From assembly GCF_900129355.1 (NCBI RefSeq), contig NZ_FQVL01000006.1, positions 1 to 64,000 on the forward strand: 64,000 nucleotides of DNA, in the 5' to 3' direction. The notes beneath the pieces were generated by a model. That model was not told where the DNA came from and did no database searches. It saw nothing but the letters and a program-made list of their open reading frames with translations. Below are positions 39,464 through 48,591 of the stretch, piece after piece. The translations under genes and the position numbers were made by a program. This DNA is from Seinonella peptonophila (lineage in GTDB: Bacteria > Bacillota > Bacilli > Thermoactinomycetales > Thermoactinomycetaceae). Position 1 is the first letter of the stretch; the number at the start of each line of letters is the position of its first letter.

Positions 39464-40498
39464 CTAAAATTGATCACTATTTAGTACATGGGATTTCAAA
39501 TGTTCTTTATAGGTATGAAAATATTCCCAAACACGCCCACTCCTTAGCAATTGCCTACTTAGTTCATACCCACTTTGGATCGTCTTCGATACACCATATA
39601 AGTAAAAAACAGCTCCCGCATTTAGACAGACTAGGTTGACCAGTGGCGGATCAAGCTCTCCTCGTAAGAGAGAAAGAAATATACGTGCATTTTCTTTGGC
39701 ATCACCACAAGGAATTTCAGCATATGATGCTTCTGGTATTCCAATATCTCGTGGTCGAAAAATATATTCTTCAACCGATTCCTGGTTCATCTCGATTACA
39801 TATGTTTTACCACTAATCGTTATTTCATCAATGCCTGATTCTCCTGTTACAATAAGAGCGCGTTTTCGACCCAATTTCCGAAGAATATTTGCCATTTTGA
39901 ACGCAACTAGACGATCTGGCGTTCCAAGTAATTGATAACTGATGCATGCTGGATTACATAACGGTCCGATCAAGTTAAAGATTGTTCTTCGAGCTACTCT
40001 CTTTCTTGCTGTTGTTACAGTTGCAACAGTCGGATGATATTTTCTAGCATATAAAAAACATAATTGAAACTCTTCTAATAACTCCATTGATAAATTTGGT
40101 TCCAAGTCAAGCGGTATTCCAAGCGCTTCTAGCATATCAAAGCTTCCATTTGCCCTTCTTGATCCTTTATTTCCATGCTTAGCGACCGGAACCCCTCCTG
40201 CTGCTAAGAGAAATGCTGCTGTAGTGGAAACGTTAAACCGTTCAAATGATCCTCCACCTGTACCACATAGGTCAACGACTCCCTTTGCTGGAAAAGGGAG
40301 TGCTCGGGTTTTCAATTCATCTACAAATGCAAGCAACTCTTCCACGGTCTCTCCCTTAATGGATAATGCATCTAGAAAAGCTGCAATCTCTCTATCAGTA
40401 GCGTTATGTTCTAATATATGAGCAAGCGACTGTTTCACTTCTTCCTTCGATAAATGGTGTCCCAGCTTGATTTGATCTATATATTGAGCAAGTTGCAT
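39464..40498 (-). CDS. trpD: Anthranilate phosphoribosyltransferase-like protein (orphan TrpD)
   Basis: 344 residues from the ATG at 40498, nine bases after AAAGG. It has the type IV PRTase plan: GETVEELLAFVDEL, CGTGGGSFERFNVST, KHGN, TIFNLIGPLCNP. The usual GTGGD reads GTGGG and the KHGNRSVSSxSGSAD loop reads KHGNKGSRRANGSFD, so the PRPP/anthranilate pocket is altered. No other trp gene is near. It may be a diverged TrpD or a PRTase for another substrate. Confidence 0.7.
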   Translation of the reverse strand: MQLAQYIDQIKLGHHLSKEEVKQSLAHILEHNATDREIAAFLDALSIKGETVEELLAFVDELKTRALPFPAKGVVDLCGTGGGSFERFNVSTTAAFLLAAGGVPVAKHGNKGSRRANGSFDMLEALGIPLDLEPNLSMELLEEFQLCFLYARKYHPTVATVTTARKRVARRTIFNLIGPLCNPACISYQLLGTPDRLVAFKMANILRKLGRKRALIVTGESGIDEITISGKTYVIEMNQESVEEYIFRPRDIGIPEASYAEIPCGDAKENARIFLSLLRGELDPPLVNLVCLNAGAVFYLYGVSKTIQSGYELSRQLLRSGRVWEYFHTYKEHLKSHVLNSDQF

Positions 40499-40585
40499 CT
40501 TGTTCATCCTTTTACTTTTTATTCTATTTTAACTAATTTATATACATAATCAATTCGTATCATTCATGCCCAAACGCAGAACGCT

Positions 40586-40611
40586 AAAAACCTCCTTATA
40601 TAGAGGTTTTT
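40586..40611 (-). terminator. Terminator beside repeat fragment
   Basis: AAAAACCTC / GAGGTTTTT with an eight-base loop, T-rich on both strands. It ends the FAD monooxygenase transcript; a repeat-family end begins at the next base. Confidence 0.85.
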
Positions 40612-40646
40612 AGCTTGTAGACAAAGGTAGGGTTCTGTCAATAACT
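40612..40646 (-). repeat. End fragment of terminator-associated repeat
   Basis: AGCTTGTAGACAAAGGTA then GGTTCTGTCAATA matches the CAATCTG-type end of copies D and G. It overlaps the last codons of the monooxygenase gene and supplies its TGA stop. No other part of the element is present. Confidence 0.7.
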
Positions 40647-41834
40647 CTTTAACTCCAACCCATTAGCAGCTTTTACAACCATTTTTGTGATCATATGATG
40701 GAATACTTTCATAAGAAGTGGAACACGAAGCATTACATTTTGCAGTTTAATGATAAAGCTTGAGTTGGCAACCATTCCTCCTGCGGCAGTAAGACCGATT
40801 TTTTGATTCTTTTCCACAAACGGTCTCATCTCTTGTTCATATGCAACAAAAGCTTTCGTGTAATCTCCTTGGGCGCGCTTTAGTTCCCCAGCTAGTACAT
40901 AGGCTCCGATCAGAGCAAGACTCGTGCCTTGACCAGATAGTGGTGACGGACCATATGCCGCATCTCCCACTAATGCCACACGACCTTTTGACCATGTTGA
41001 CATATGCATTTGACAGATCTCATCAAAATAAAAGTCCTCAGCTTCATTCATTGCACGTAATAACCGCTGGGTTTCCCAACCCCTCTCATTACCGAAAACC
41101 TCGTGTACAAGTTGCTTCTGTAGCTTTTTATTGTTTCGATCATATTGTAAAGGGTCTGATTGAAAGATAAACATTCCCTTTGCTTCTGTACGATCACGCC
41201 CACTATACATCCCAACAGTTTTTCCTGGAAGTGGGTAAAGCAATTGACTATGGCTTATATCAAGTTCATTATGAGTTGTAAATATTGAAAGATAGCAGCC
41301 AAGTGAACGTTTAAACTGTGCTTCATCACCAAATATTAACTTCCGAACATTTGAATGAAGCCCATCTGCTCCCAAAACCAAATCAAATGTTTCTAACTTA
41401 CCAGAAGCAAATCGAACCTCAAGACTCTCCTCTATTTCCGTCATTGCAACGATTGAATCATTCCAGATGTAATGAACTTTCTCTTTTGTAAGATCGTGCA
41501 AAATAGTCGTTAGATCATCACGCATAATCTCAATATCAAGACCTTGCTGGTTCCCCATGCTTGCTTCACTAATTTGTCCTTTTATTTCGCCCTTACCATT
41601 CACAAAATAAACACCCTTCATTTGTGTATCAGCTGCTCGTACTTGATCAAGAATACCCATCTGATCAAGTACCGAAATTGCTGCTCCGCGAACATCAACG
41701 CCAAAGCCACCCCGTCGTAATGATGCTGCTTTCTCCACGATTGTTACATCAAAGCCGTAGTTTTGAAGCCAATAGGCAAGTGCGGGGCCAGCAATACTTG
41801 CTCCAGAAATAAGGATTCGTTTTATTTTTATCAT
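40638..41834 (-). CDS. FAD-dependent monooxygenase (TetX/PHBH-like)
   Basis: 398 residues with the FAD motifs ILISGASIAGPALAYWL, ADGLHSNVR (DG motif) and GDAAYGPSPLSGQGTSLAL. Members hydroxylate aromatics or inactivate tetracycline-type drugs, using NAD(P)H and O2. ATG follows GAGGAG. A TetR gene is divergent, sharing the operator region 41878-41932, so the enzyme is probably induced by its substrate. The stop codon is supplied by a repeat-family end, so the C-terminus may have been altered. Confidence 0.9.
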   Translation of the reverse strand: MIKIKRILISGASIAGPALAYWLQNYGFDVTIVEKAASLRRGGFGVDVRGAAISVLDQMGILDQVRAADTQMKGVYFVNGKGEIKGQISEASMGNQQGLDIEIMRDDLTTILHDLTKEKVHYIWNDSIVAMTEIEESLEVRFASGKLETFDLVLGADGLHSNVRKLIFGDEAQFKRSLGCYLSIFTTHNELDISHSQLLYPLPGKTVGMYSGRDRTEAKGMFIFQSDPLQYDRNNKKLQKQLVHEVFGNERGWETQRLLRAMNEAEDFYFDEICQMHMSTWSKGRVALVGDAAYGPSPLSGQGTSLALIGAYVLAGELKRAQGDYTKAFVAYEQEMRPFVEKNQKIGLTAAGGMVANSSFIIKLQNVMLRVPLLMKVFHHMITKMVVKAANGLELKSY

Positions 41835-41877
41835 CGATCATTCGCTCCTCTGTATATTGAAATTTAGATCGTTATCA

Positions 41878-41932
41878 AAACAGTATGCGATGTAAACAGT
41901 ATATTGTATAAACAGTATATAACATATACAAT
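41878..41932. promoter_or_regulatory. TetR operator region: three 16-bp-phased direct repeats and an inverted repeat
   Basis: AAACAGTAT occurs at 41878, 41894 and 41910, exactly 16 bp apart. In addition ATTGTATA (41903-41910) and TATACAAT (41925-41932) form an inverted repeat. The block lies between the divergent monooxygenase and TetR genes and is the likely regulator binding site. Confidence 0.65.
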
Positions 41933-42018
41933 AAAGAAGCAACAAATTTGTTCAGTTATTTTAGGAAGAAAATGAATGAGATAAATCATGATTTTCTGAC
42001 AGGAGGAAGGAACGGTCA

Positions 42019-42798
42019 ATGGATAAAAAACTTGAAGAGACTTTGCCACGGGGCGTGGCGCTTAGCTGGGGATTAGTCAAGTCCACTCAACGAGGTCCGA
42101 AACGTGAAATGAGCTTGAAACAAATTTTAGATGCTGCCATAACGATTGCTGATCAAGAAGGGCTTTTTGCTGTTTCTATGAATAAAGTAGCGAAATCCTT
42201 GGGTTTTACCACAATGGCACTCTATCGATACATTCCAAGCAAAGAAGATCTCATTCTGCTTATGCAGGATGCCGTATTTGATATCCCAATCCCTGAAGAA
42301 ATTCTTGTTGATTGGCGTAAAAATATACGAGAATTTGTCTTCTCTATTATGCAGTGTTATCAAGATCACCCTTGGTTGTGTGATGTTAGCACTTCTGGAA
42401 TCCCGATCACTCCAAATAACTTGCGTATTGTAGATTGGGCCATGCGAATTATGGCAAACCTGCCATTAGATAGCAATGAAAAAATCTCGATCATGGTCAT
42501 GTTAACAAGCCATGCACGTATATATAGCGCTTTTCAACAGAATATGGAACATGCTGTTCAAACAGGTCATAACACAGGACCTGTGCCCGGAGTGGACTAC
42601 AACGCTGCTTTAGAACAACTTGTTACCTCAGAGCGCTTTCCTTACTTGCGACCTGTCATACTTGCTGGCGCTTATGCACCTCAGGATGATTTTAAAGATG
42701 ATTATGGATTCGAATTTAATTTTGCCCTTGCTAGGATACTAGATGGCATTGAGCATTATATTCATTCAAAAACGAAGCAAGATCAGAATCTATCTTAA
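42019..42798 (+). CDS. TetR family transcriptional regulator
   Basis: 259 residues: an N-terminal helix-turn-helix at about 35-80 (ILDAAITIADQEG...MNKVAKSLGFTTMALYRYIPSKEDLI) and a C-terminal ligand domain of the TetR_C class that accompanies TetR-like drug sensors. It is divergent from the monooxygenase gene, 184 bp apart, and likely represses it and itself through the 41878-41932 repeats. Confidence 0.93.
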   Translation: MDKKLEETLPRGVALSWGLVKSTQRGPKREMSLKQILDAAITIADQEGLFAVSMNKVAKSLGFTTMALYRYIPSKEDLILLMQDAVFDIPIPEEILVDWRKNIREFVFSIMQCYQDHPWLCDVSTSGIPITPNNLRIVDWAMRIMANLPLDSNEKISIMVMLTSHARIYSAFQQNMEHAVQTGHNTGPVPGVDYNAALEQLVTSERFPYLRPVILAGAYAPQDDFKDDYGFEFNFALARILDGIEHYIHSKTKQDQNLS

Positions 42799-42867
42799 AC
42801 CAATTTGAACCAAATCATGGCTTGCTAAAAACGAAAGAATATATACTTTCCTGGGGCGATAGTAATA

Positions 42868-42903
42868 AGCCACAACTCACATTTAACAGTGAATTGTGGC
42901 TTC
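42868..42903. terminator. Bidirectional terminator between TetR and antiporter genes
   Basis: Arms AAGCCACA / TGTGGCTT with inner CTCAC/GTGA pairing, lying between the ends of two convergent genes. Confidence 0.75.
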
Positions 42904-42965
42904 ATTTTCAAACATACAAATCTTGATTTCTCTAGCCGATTCAGGTTTTGACAAGAGTCCTATCA

Positions 42966-44261
42966 TTACAGATATCGAAGTACTATATAGAGGTGGGCAA
43001 TCAGAAGCGACATCAGTGTAATAGGCACCCCTACTTTCAAGAATTCCAGATAGTGAATTTTCTTCCCTTCCTTCGCTGCTAAGCCGACCATGATCACATT
43101 GGCAGAAGCACCTAAGATCGTGCCATTTCCTCCTAAGCAAGCTCCCAGTGCTAATGACCACCACATTGTTTGTAACTCTGGGGCATGAGCTACCAGTCCC
43201 AAACTGCTTCCCATTTCTTTGATCAAGGGAATCATAGTTGCAACAAAAGGTATATTGTCAATGGTTGCCGAGGCAATCCCTGAAATCCAAAGAATCCAAA
43301 TAGCAGCTAATGACAAATCACCTGCTGTATACGCTAGAATTTGGTGAGCAATATATTTGATCAACCCTACTTCCTGTAATCCTCCAACAAGTGCAAATAA
43401 ACCAGCAAAAAAGAAGATTGTCCCCCATTCAACTGAAGCAAATGCAGTCTCAATCTGTCTCTCTGTCAATCCGATCAACATGAGTATAGCTGCCCCAGTA
43501 ATTGCGATCACTGAGGGTTCTATACTCAACCAAGAATGAGTAAGAAAGCCCAATATGGTTAAGCAAAGAATAAAGAGCGATTTTTTTATGAGTGGATGAT
43601 TTTTCAAAACTTTTTCTTCATTGATCTGAGCCAACTTTTGCTGATTTTCCACTGACACATTCAACTGCTTTCGATAGATAAAATAAAGCATAGCTAGAGC
43701 AATCAATAAGGTGATCAGGGCGACAGGTCCTAAATGATATAAAAATGCATTAAAGGTGAGATGTGGATTCGAAGAACCAATCATGATGTTAGGGGGATCA
43801 CCAATTAAAGTCGCGGTTCCACCAATATTCGATGCAATGATTTCTGCGATCAAATATGGAACCGGATTCACTTGTAGAATTCGTGTGATGGAAAACGTAA
43901 TGGGAGCCATAAGCAAAATGGTCGTCACATTATCTAGTAATGCGGAACCAATCGCAGTTAATAAAGAGAGCATGATCAAAAGTTGAACCGGATTTCCATT
44001 AACTGCTTTTGCAGCTTTGATGGCAATCCATTGAAATAAACCTGTCGATTGAGTAATGGTAACTAAAATCATCATTCCAATAAGTAGCGCCAATGTATTC
44101 CACTCTATATAGTGTGTAAAGACTTTCTCTACATTTAATATACCAAGCAAAACCATGATCATTGCACCTAATATGGCTATGACAGCACGATTTAATTTCT
44201 CAGTAATGATAAATGCATAGACAAATAAGAAAACGCCCGTTGCTAAATATGTTCCGCTCAT
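42966..44261 (-). CDS. ArsB/NhaD-family antiporter
   Basis: 431 residues with about 11-12 membrane segments. Family motifs: SALLDNVTTILLMAP and GGTATLIGDPPNIMIGSS in the first half, and IDNIPFVATMIPLI and GGNGTILGASANVIMVG in the second half. Members transport Na+ (against H+), arsenite or organic ions; the leader it shares with the cation/proton antiporter gene at 20141 favours a Na+/H+ role. ATG follows AAAGGAGG. No ars genes are nearby. Confidence 0.88.
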   Translation of the reverse strand: MSGTYLATGVFLFVYAFIITEKLNRAVIAILGAMIMVLLGILNVEKVFTHYIEWNTLALLIGMMILVTITQSTGLFQWIAIKAAKAVNGNPVQLLIMLSLLTAIGSALLDNVTTILLMAPITFSITRILQVNPVPYLIAEIIASNIGGTATLIGDPPNIMIGSSNPHLTFNAFLYHLGPVALITLLIALAMLYFIYRKQLNVSVENQQKLAQINEEKVLKNHPLIKKSLFILCLTILGFLTHSWLSIEPSVIAITGAAILMLIGLTERQIETAFASVEWGTIFFFAGLFALVGGLQEVGLIKYIAHQILAYTAGDLSLAAIWILWISGIASATIDNIPFVATMIPLIKEMGSSLGLVAHAPELQTMWWSLALGACLGGNGTILGASANVIMVGLAAKEGKKIHYLEFLKVGVPITLMSLLIAHLYIVLRYL

Positions 44262-44285
44262 GAATGATTCCTCCTTTTAAACAAA

Positions 44286-44357
44286 AAAAACCTGTCATCA
44301 AAGAATCTTTATACCTAGGAAAAGGTATAAAAATCCTATGATGACAGGCTCCTCCCA
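44286..44357 (-). promoter_or_regulatory. Antiporter leader with terminator hairpin (candidate cation riboswitch)
   Basis: Minus strand: GGAGGAGCCTGTCATCA, an inner hairpin TTTATACC/GGTATAAA, then TCTTTGATGACAGG and eight T residues, 25 bp before the start codon. The 14-nt GGAGGAGCCTGTCA, the TCTTTGA and the outer stem match the leader at 21450-21500, while the inner hairpin differs in sequence. Confidence 0.55.
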
Positions 44358-44551
44358 TTTCAGTTATTTATTCATCATAACATTTTTACATTAAATAGTA
44401 AAATTTATTCATGATATGCAAATAAACCCAGATAACACCATACTCGTTTCTCACTCAGAGAGTTGAGAACCATCATCGTAATGTGAGTTTTTGGAACCAT
44501 GAAATGGATATCCATTCATCTATCCATAACATCAGTTATCACGGTTAGGTT

Positions 44552-45625
44552 TTAGTCTTTCGGTGTTTTAGGAAAAGTAAGAGATACTTTAGTTCCTTCA
44601 CCGACTTCACTATCAATGGTTATGAAAGCCTGGTGTGCCTCAACTAGTTTTTTTACAATCGTTAATCCAATCCCGTTTCCTCCTGATTCTCGACTCCTAG
44701 ATTGATCAACGCGGTAAAATCGTTCGAAAACTTTTTTTACTTCCTCTTTCGGAATCCCGATTCCTGTATCTTCGATGATGATTTGAACAGAATTTGGCTC
44801 ATCTTTTGTTTGAATTGATACCCTTCCCCCGACTTCTGTATACTTGAATGCATTGGAAAGTAGGTTCATGATAATCTGAATGACACGATTTTTATCGATG
44901 CTAATAAGCGGAAGGGGGGCTAAGGACTGAGTAAGATCAATCTTTTTTTCTTGAAAAGCTGTACGCATTGCATTTGCACATTGGTTTATAATCTCTGTCA
45001 AATCCTCATTTTTTCGTAGCAACTGAAAATCAGGAGCTTCTACAGAAGTAAGTTGTTCAAGATCGCCCACAAGATCAATCAGCCGTTCTATCTCCTCATA
45101 ACAAGATTCAATCCTGTCTGGTGTAGGCTCCCATATTCCATCCCGAAAAGCCTCCAGATGACTTTTTAAAGTTGCCAAAGGTGTTCGCAATTCATGGGCG
45201 ATGTCTGAAGTTAAATTTTCCCGCAACCTCTCCTGTCGCTCCAATTGCTGTGTTAAATGGTTCAGTGAATCAGCCAAATGAGCCAATTCATCTTTCCCCT
45301 TTACCTGCATCCTTGATGTCCAATCCCCATTCGCCATCTTCTCAGCGACAAGTCGCATATGAATCAACGGCGATGAAATACGATTGGCAAGAAAAAAGCT
45401 AATAAATATAGCAACAACAATCGTTCCTAATGCCGTCCAGATCGAGGAGGAGAGAATCGCTTGTTCGATATGAGAAAGAAGCTTCACCACTTCAATATCA
45501 AGCCCAGGTGAATCTTCTAAAAACATGGTGATATGGTGATGCATTTCTTTCATCAATGTAAGGGTTGCCAAAATAATCATCGCGGAGGCAACACCAACAA
45601 AACTCCAAGCGATTCGCGCCCTCAT
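44552..45625 (-). CDS. Two-component sensor histidine kinase
   Basis: 357 residues: two membrane segments (about 6-24 and 60-80) around a short outer loop of about 35 residues, HAMP (about 80-133), HisKA with DIAHELRTPL (His144) and an ATPase domain with NLLSNAFKYT, EDTGIGIP and GNGIGLTIVKKL. BaeS/CssS-like in plan. It overlaps the response regulator by four bases. The signal is unknown; the downstream partner lipoprotein rich in Met/His hints at metal or envelope stress. Confidence 0.95.
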   Translation of the reverse strand: MRARIAWSFVGVASAMIILATLTLMKEMHHHITMFLEDSPGLDIEVVKLLSHIEQAILSSSIWTALGTIVVAIFISFFLANRISSPLIHMRLVAEKMANGDWTSRMQVKGKDELAHLADSLNHLTQQLERQERLRENLTSDIAHELRTPLATLKSHLEAFRDGIWEPTPDRIESCYEEIERLIDLVGDLEQLTSVEAPDFQLLRKNEDLTEIINQCANAMRTAFQEKKIDLTQSLAPLPLISIDKNRVIQIIMNLLSNAFKYTEVGGRVSIQTKDEPNSVQIIIEDTGIGIPKEEVKKVFERFYRVDQSRSRESGGNGIGLTIVKKLVEAHQAFITIDSEVGEGTKVSLTFPKTPKD

Positions 45626-46317
45626 TTCCGATCCTGCCTTCCCAGAAAAGAGTATCCATGCCCAAAAATAGTAGTTAGAAAAATAGGCTCTTTTGGATTC
45701 AGCTCTATTTTTTGCCGTAAATTTTTAATATGTTGGTCAATAATTCGATCATCACCAACATAATTGAAGCTATACACTTTTTCGATCAGTTCTTCTCTTG
45801 TATATGTGCGACCTGGATGTCTTGCTAAGACAACCAACAATCTAAATTCAGCAGGAGTGAGGTGAACTTGCTTCCCATCTTTATAAACCAACTGTTGATC
45901 CATGTCGATTGTCAATTTTCCATTGTGATAGGAGGTACGTGATGAAAGTAGATCATGATTAGATCGTCGAAGAATCGCTTTTACTCGTGCAACCACTTCT
46001 CGGGGGCTAAATGGCTTGATGACATAATCATCGGCGCCAATAGAAAGGCCTTTTATTCGATCTTTTTCTGCCACTTTAGCTGTTAACATAAGGATTGGCA
46101 CTGCTGACTGCTGACGGATGGTTTGACAGATCGCTTCACCTGAAACATCTGGTAACATCAAGTCTAATATAATCAGGTCAATCGTTTCATTTTGAGCTAT
46201 GTTCAGAGCATCTGTACCGTTTTGTGCCTCTAATACATCATATCCTTCTTTTTGCAGATATGAAGCGATTACTTCTCGAATCTTTTTTTCATCATCTACG
46301 ATTAAAACTCTTCTCAT
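45622..46317 (-). CDS. Two-component response regulator (OmpR family)
   Basis: 231 residues: receiver with the acidic pair VDDE and phosphorylation site Asp52 (LDLMLPD), and a winged-helix output with LTPAEFRLLVVLARHPGRTYTREEL. It is transcribed before the kinase gene and shares an ATGA overlap with it. The CWB2 lipoprotein gene lies 104 bp upstream on the same strand and may be in the same operon or regulon. Confidence 0.96.
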   Translation of the reverse strand: MRRVLIVDDEKKIREVIASYLQKEGYDVLEAQNGTDALNIAQNETIDLIILDLMLPDVSGEAICQTIRQQSAVPILMLTAKVAEKDRIKGLSIGADDYVIKPFSPREVVARVKAILRRSNHDLLSSRTSYHNGKLTIDMDQQLVYKDGKQVHLTPAEFRLLVVLARHPGRTYTREELIEKVYSFNYVGDDRIIDQHIKNLRQKIELNPKEPIFLTTIFGHGYSFLGRQDRK

Positions 46318-46420
46318 CAGCTCACCTACTTTAAAACTCCTATATCATAAACGCTCAAAAATGAATCCAACATTTGCGTTCGTACACTCCGTGCTTTCAA
46401 TATGTTCGAATCTGTCATTC

Positions 46421-47638
46421 TTAGTGACCGGCATGTCCTTCCCCATTTTCCGAAGTGATCTCCAACATTTGGTCAATCATTCCTTGTGTAGCAAAAGGAA
46501 AGCTCTTTTCAGTACCAATCATATATGCATGATTATATGGTCCAATTGTCGGGTCATCTTTGAATTTGGGTTGTAGGTTCATTAAATATTCATGCAACGC
46601 AGGCGTCATTTCGGAACCTTTCATGACCAACATGGGAGCATGTTTCCCAAGATGTGCAAAAGCAGTCGTTGGTAATATAGCTGATAGATTCGTGAGTCGA
46701 TTAATTACGAAGCCATGCCCAGGCTCAGTTACACCCCAGCCAAAACCTGTAGCTGCATCCTTATATTTAGCAAAGGCAATCGCATTTTCTTCAGGAGTAT
46801 TCCCTTCAATTCGAACTACCTTTCCATATTGCTGTAATTTTGCTTCTACATCCTTTGAAATCACAGCCTCAGGCCCTAATAGATAAATATTTGCTTTTCC
46901 ATTTCTTCCTTTTAACGCTTCAATTGTTGCTTGCGGAATTTCATTTTTCTTCACATATAGTAATGCTTCCGGCATATGTGCAATCCAATTCGCCGCAGGA
47001 ACCGTATAATCGTTAGCTTCAAGCGAACCGATAATGACCCCAGCGGGCAGTTTTCCCCCACTTGCTTTTGCATAATAAGCATCAACATTCTTAGCCATTT
47101 CCATCGGTTCATTTCCAGCAATCAAATCTACTTTATAACCCATTGATTCTACTTCTTTCTTCAACTTTTGGTCAAAATTGCCTAGCAAAATGACTTGAAC
47201 TTGATTGTTCATTGGACTTCCGATAGGTTTTAAACGTTGCAATTCGCTTTTTGTCATCTTTGGTAATTGATCTTTTTTCGCATATAACAATGGACCGTTA
47301 TTAGGATGATGAATTAATTTTACAGCAGGTAGATTTACGCTCCCATTTCCAGTTATTCCGATCAATACTGTAGCTGGTCGGTTCTCTGTACTTGTGGCTG
47401 GCCAAACCATCTGTGATGTTTCGACCGCAATTTCAACGGGATCATCTGTATTGATTCTGGACACATTTTTTGTTTGAGGTGTAATTCGATTTTGAGCAGC
47501 TTCTTCATTCATGTCACCCATCTTCATCTTACTGTGATCCATTTTACTCATATCATGAGTTGAATTGGTACAGGCAGCGGCAACCAATAGAAAACCGATT
47601 GCCCATGTGGTAAATAGGAAAGATCTCTTTGAGAACAT
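46421..47638 (-). CDS. Lipoprotein with cell wall-binding repeat 2 (CWB2) domains and Met/His-rich linker
   Basis: ATG at 47638 is eight bases after AAGGAG, giving 405 residues. A lipobox VAAAC is followed by a Met/His-rich linker, HDMSKMDHSKMKMGDMN, of a type found in copper-handling proteins, and the C-terminus ends GEGHAGH. The body contains CWB2-like repeats (GVIIGSLEANDYTVPAANWIAHM; ANIYLLGPEAVISKDVEAKL). Likely envelope-anchored; metal binding is an inference. It precedes a two-component system. Confidence 0.75.
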   Translation of the reverse strand: MFSKRSFLFTTWAIGFLLVAAACTNSTHDMSKMDHSKMKMGDMNEEAAQNRITPQTKNVSRINTDDPVEIAVETSQMVWPATSTENRPATVLIGITGNGSVNLPAVKLIHHPNNGPLLYAKKDQLPKMTKSELQRLKPIGSPMNNQVQVILLGNFDQKLKKEVESMGYKVDLIAGNEPMEMAKNVDAYYAKASGGKLPAGVIIGSLEANDYTVPAANWIAHMPEALLYVKKNEIPQATIEALKGRNGKANIYLLGPEAVISKDVEAKLQQYGKVVRIEGNTPEENAIAFAKYKDAATGFGWGVTEPGHGFVINRLTNLSAILPTTAFAHLGKHAPMLVMKGSEMTPALHEYLMNLQPKFKDDPTIGPYNHAYMIGTEKSFPFATQGMIDQMLEITSENGEGHAGH

Positions 47639-47721
47639 ATACAACTCTCCTTACTGTTTTTCTACTTATCTTTAGCGTAACAGCAAGTTATGTAGATCTT
47701 ATGAAGATCCCGCACAAATCA

Positions 47722-47752
47722 AAAAGACTCGATCATTTGACCGAGTCTATTC
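47722..47752 (-). terminator. Terminator after FMN reductase gene
   Basis: AGACTCG / CGAGTCT with a loop of about nine bases, lying 12 bp beyond the reductase stop. Confidence 0.65.
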
Positions 47753-47763
47753 GCAGTTCCTCT

Positions 47764-48300
47764 TTATTTTCTTAATGTCTTTAACGCGCCGCTCCAAACC
47801 ACTACTTGATCAAGCATTAATTGAACATTGCTCAGGTGCAAATCTTGGGGTTTAAACTGGCTGAAGTTTTCAAAGTCAGTAAAAAGTGATAGAGTCGGAT
47901 GTGTACGAACATCAGCAACATGTAGTTCTCCTAAAATACCACGCAGGTGTTCAGCCGCTCTAGCTCCCCCAGTAGAACCATAGCTAACAATTCCAGCCGC
48001 TTTATTATTCCATTCGTCGCGTGCTGAATCAAGAGCATTTTTCAATACACCAGTAATACTATGGTTATACTCAGCTACTATAAAAATAAACCCATCCAAG
48101 GAATTTAATTTTTCAGTCCATGCTTTCACTTGCTCTTCCCCATTTGGATCTCCAAAAAAAGGAAGGTTATATTCAGCAAGGTCGACTATTTCAAATACTG
48201 TATCTTCCCGTTGATCAGCAATTTCCTTTACCCAATTGCCCACCTGAGGACTTACACGCCCTGGTCTTGTACTCCCTAAAATAATCCCAATCTTCAACAT
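47764..48300 (-). CDS. NAD(P)H-dependent FMN reductase
   Basis: 178 residues of the flavodoxin-like FMN_red family. FMN phosphate loop GSTRPGRVSPQV at the start, then PFFGDP, AEYNHSITGVLKNALD and SYGSTGGARAAEHLR. It probably reduces quinones, azo compounds or free FMN. ATG follows AAGGAGG. It is monocistronic. Confidence 0.92.
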   Translation of the reverse strand: MLKIGIILGSTRPGRVSPQVGNWVKEIADQREDTVFEIVDLAEYNLPFFGDPNGEEQVKAWTEKLNSLDGFIFIVAEYNHSITGVLKNALDSARDEWNNKAAGIVSYGSTGGARAAEHLRGILGELHVADVRTHPTLSLFTDFENFSQFKPQDLHLSNVQLMLDQVVVWSGALKTLRK

Positions 48301-48591
48301 ATGGTTTCCTCCTTGAAATGCTGCTTTGGCTCGATCAACATATTTTTCTTCCTCAAATCAATGATCCATAAGTAATGTCAGCACTGACGGTCATTAGACC
48401 CTAAAAAAATAACCTTTATGTTAGATATAGATCAAGAGCCAAACCACTTTGTATTGTCTTCTTTATTTATTATAGGAGAGATAATGATTCCTTGTCAAAA
48501 ATTTTTTTCAATTAAATGATCTGAGTCGCTAGATAGAATATCATAAAGGTAATCAATTGGTTTAACCTTGCTATGAAAGGATTTGATCGAT

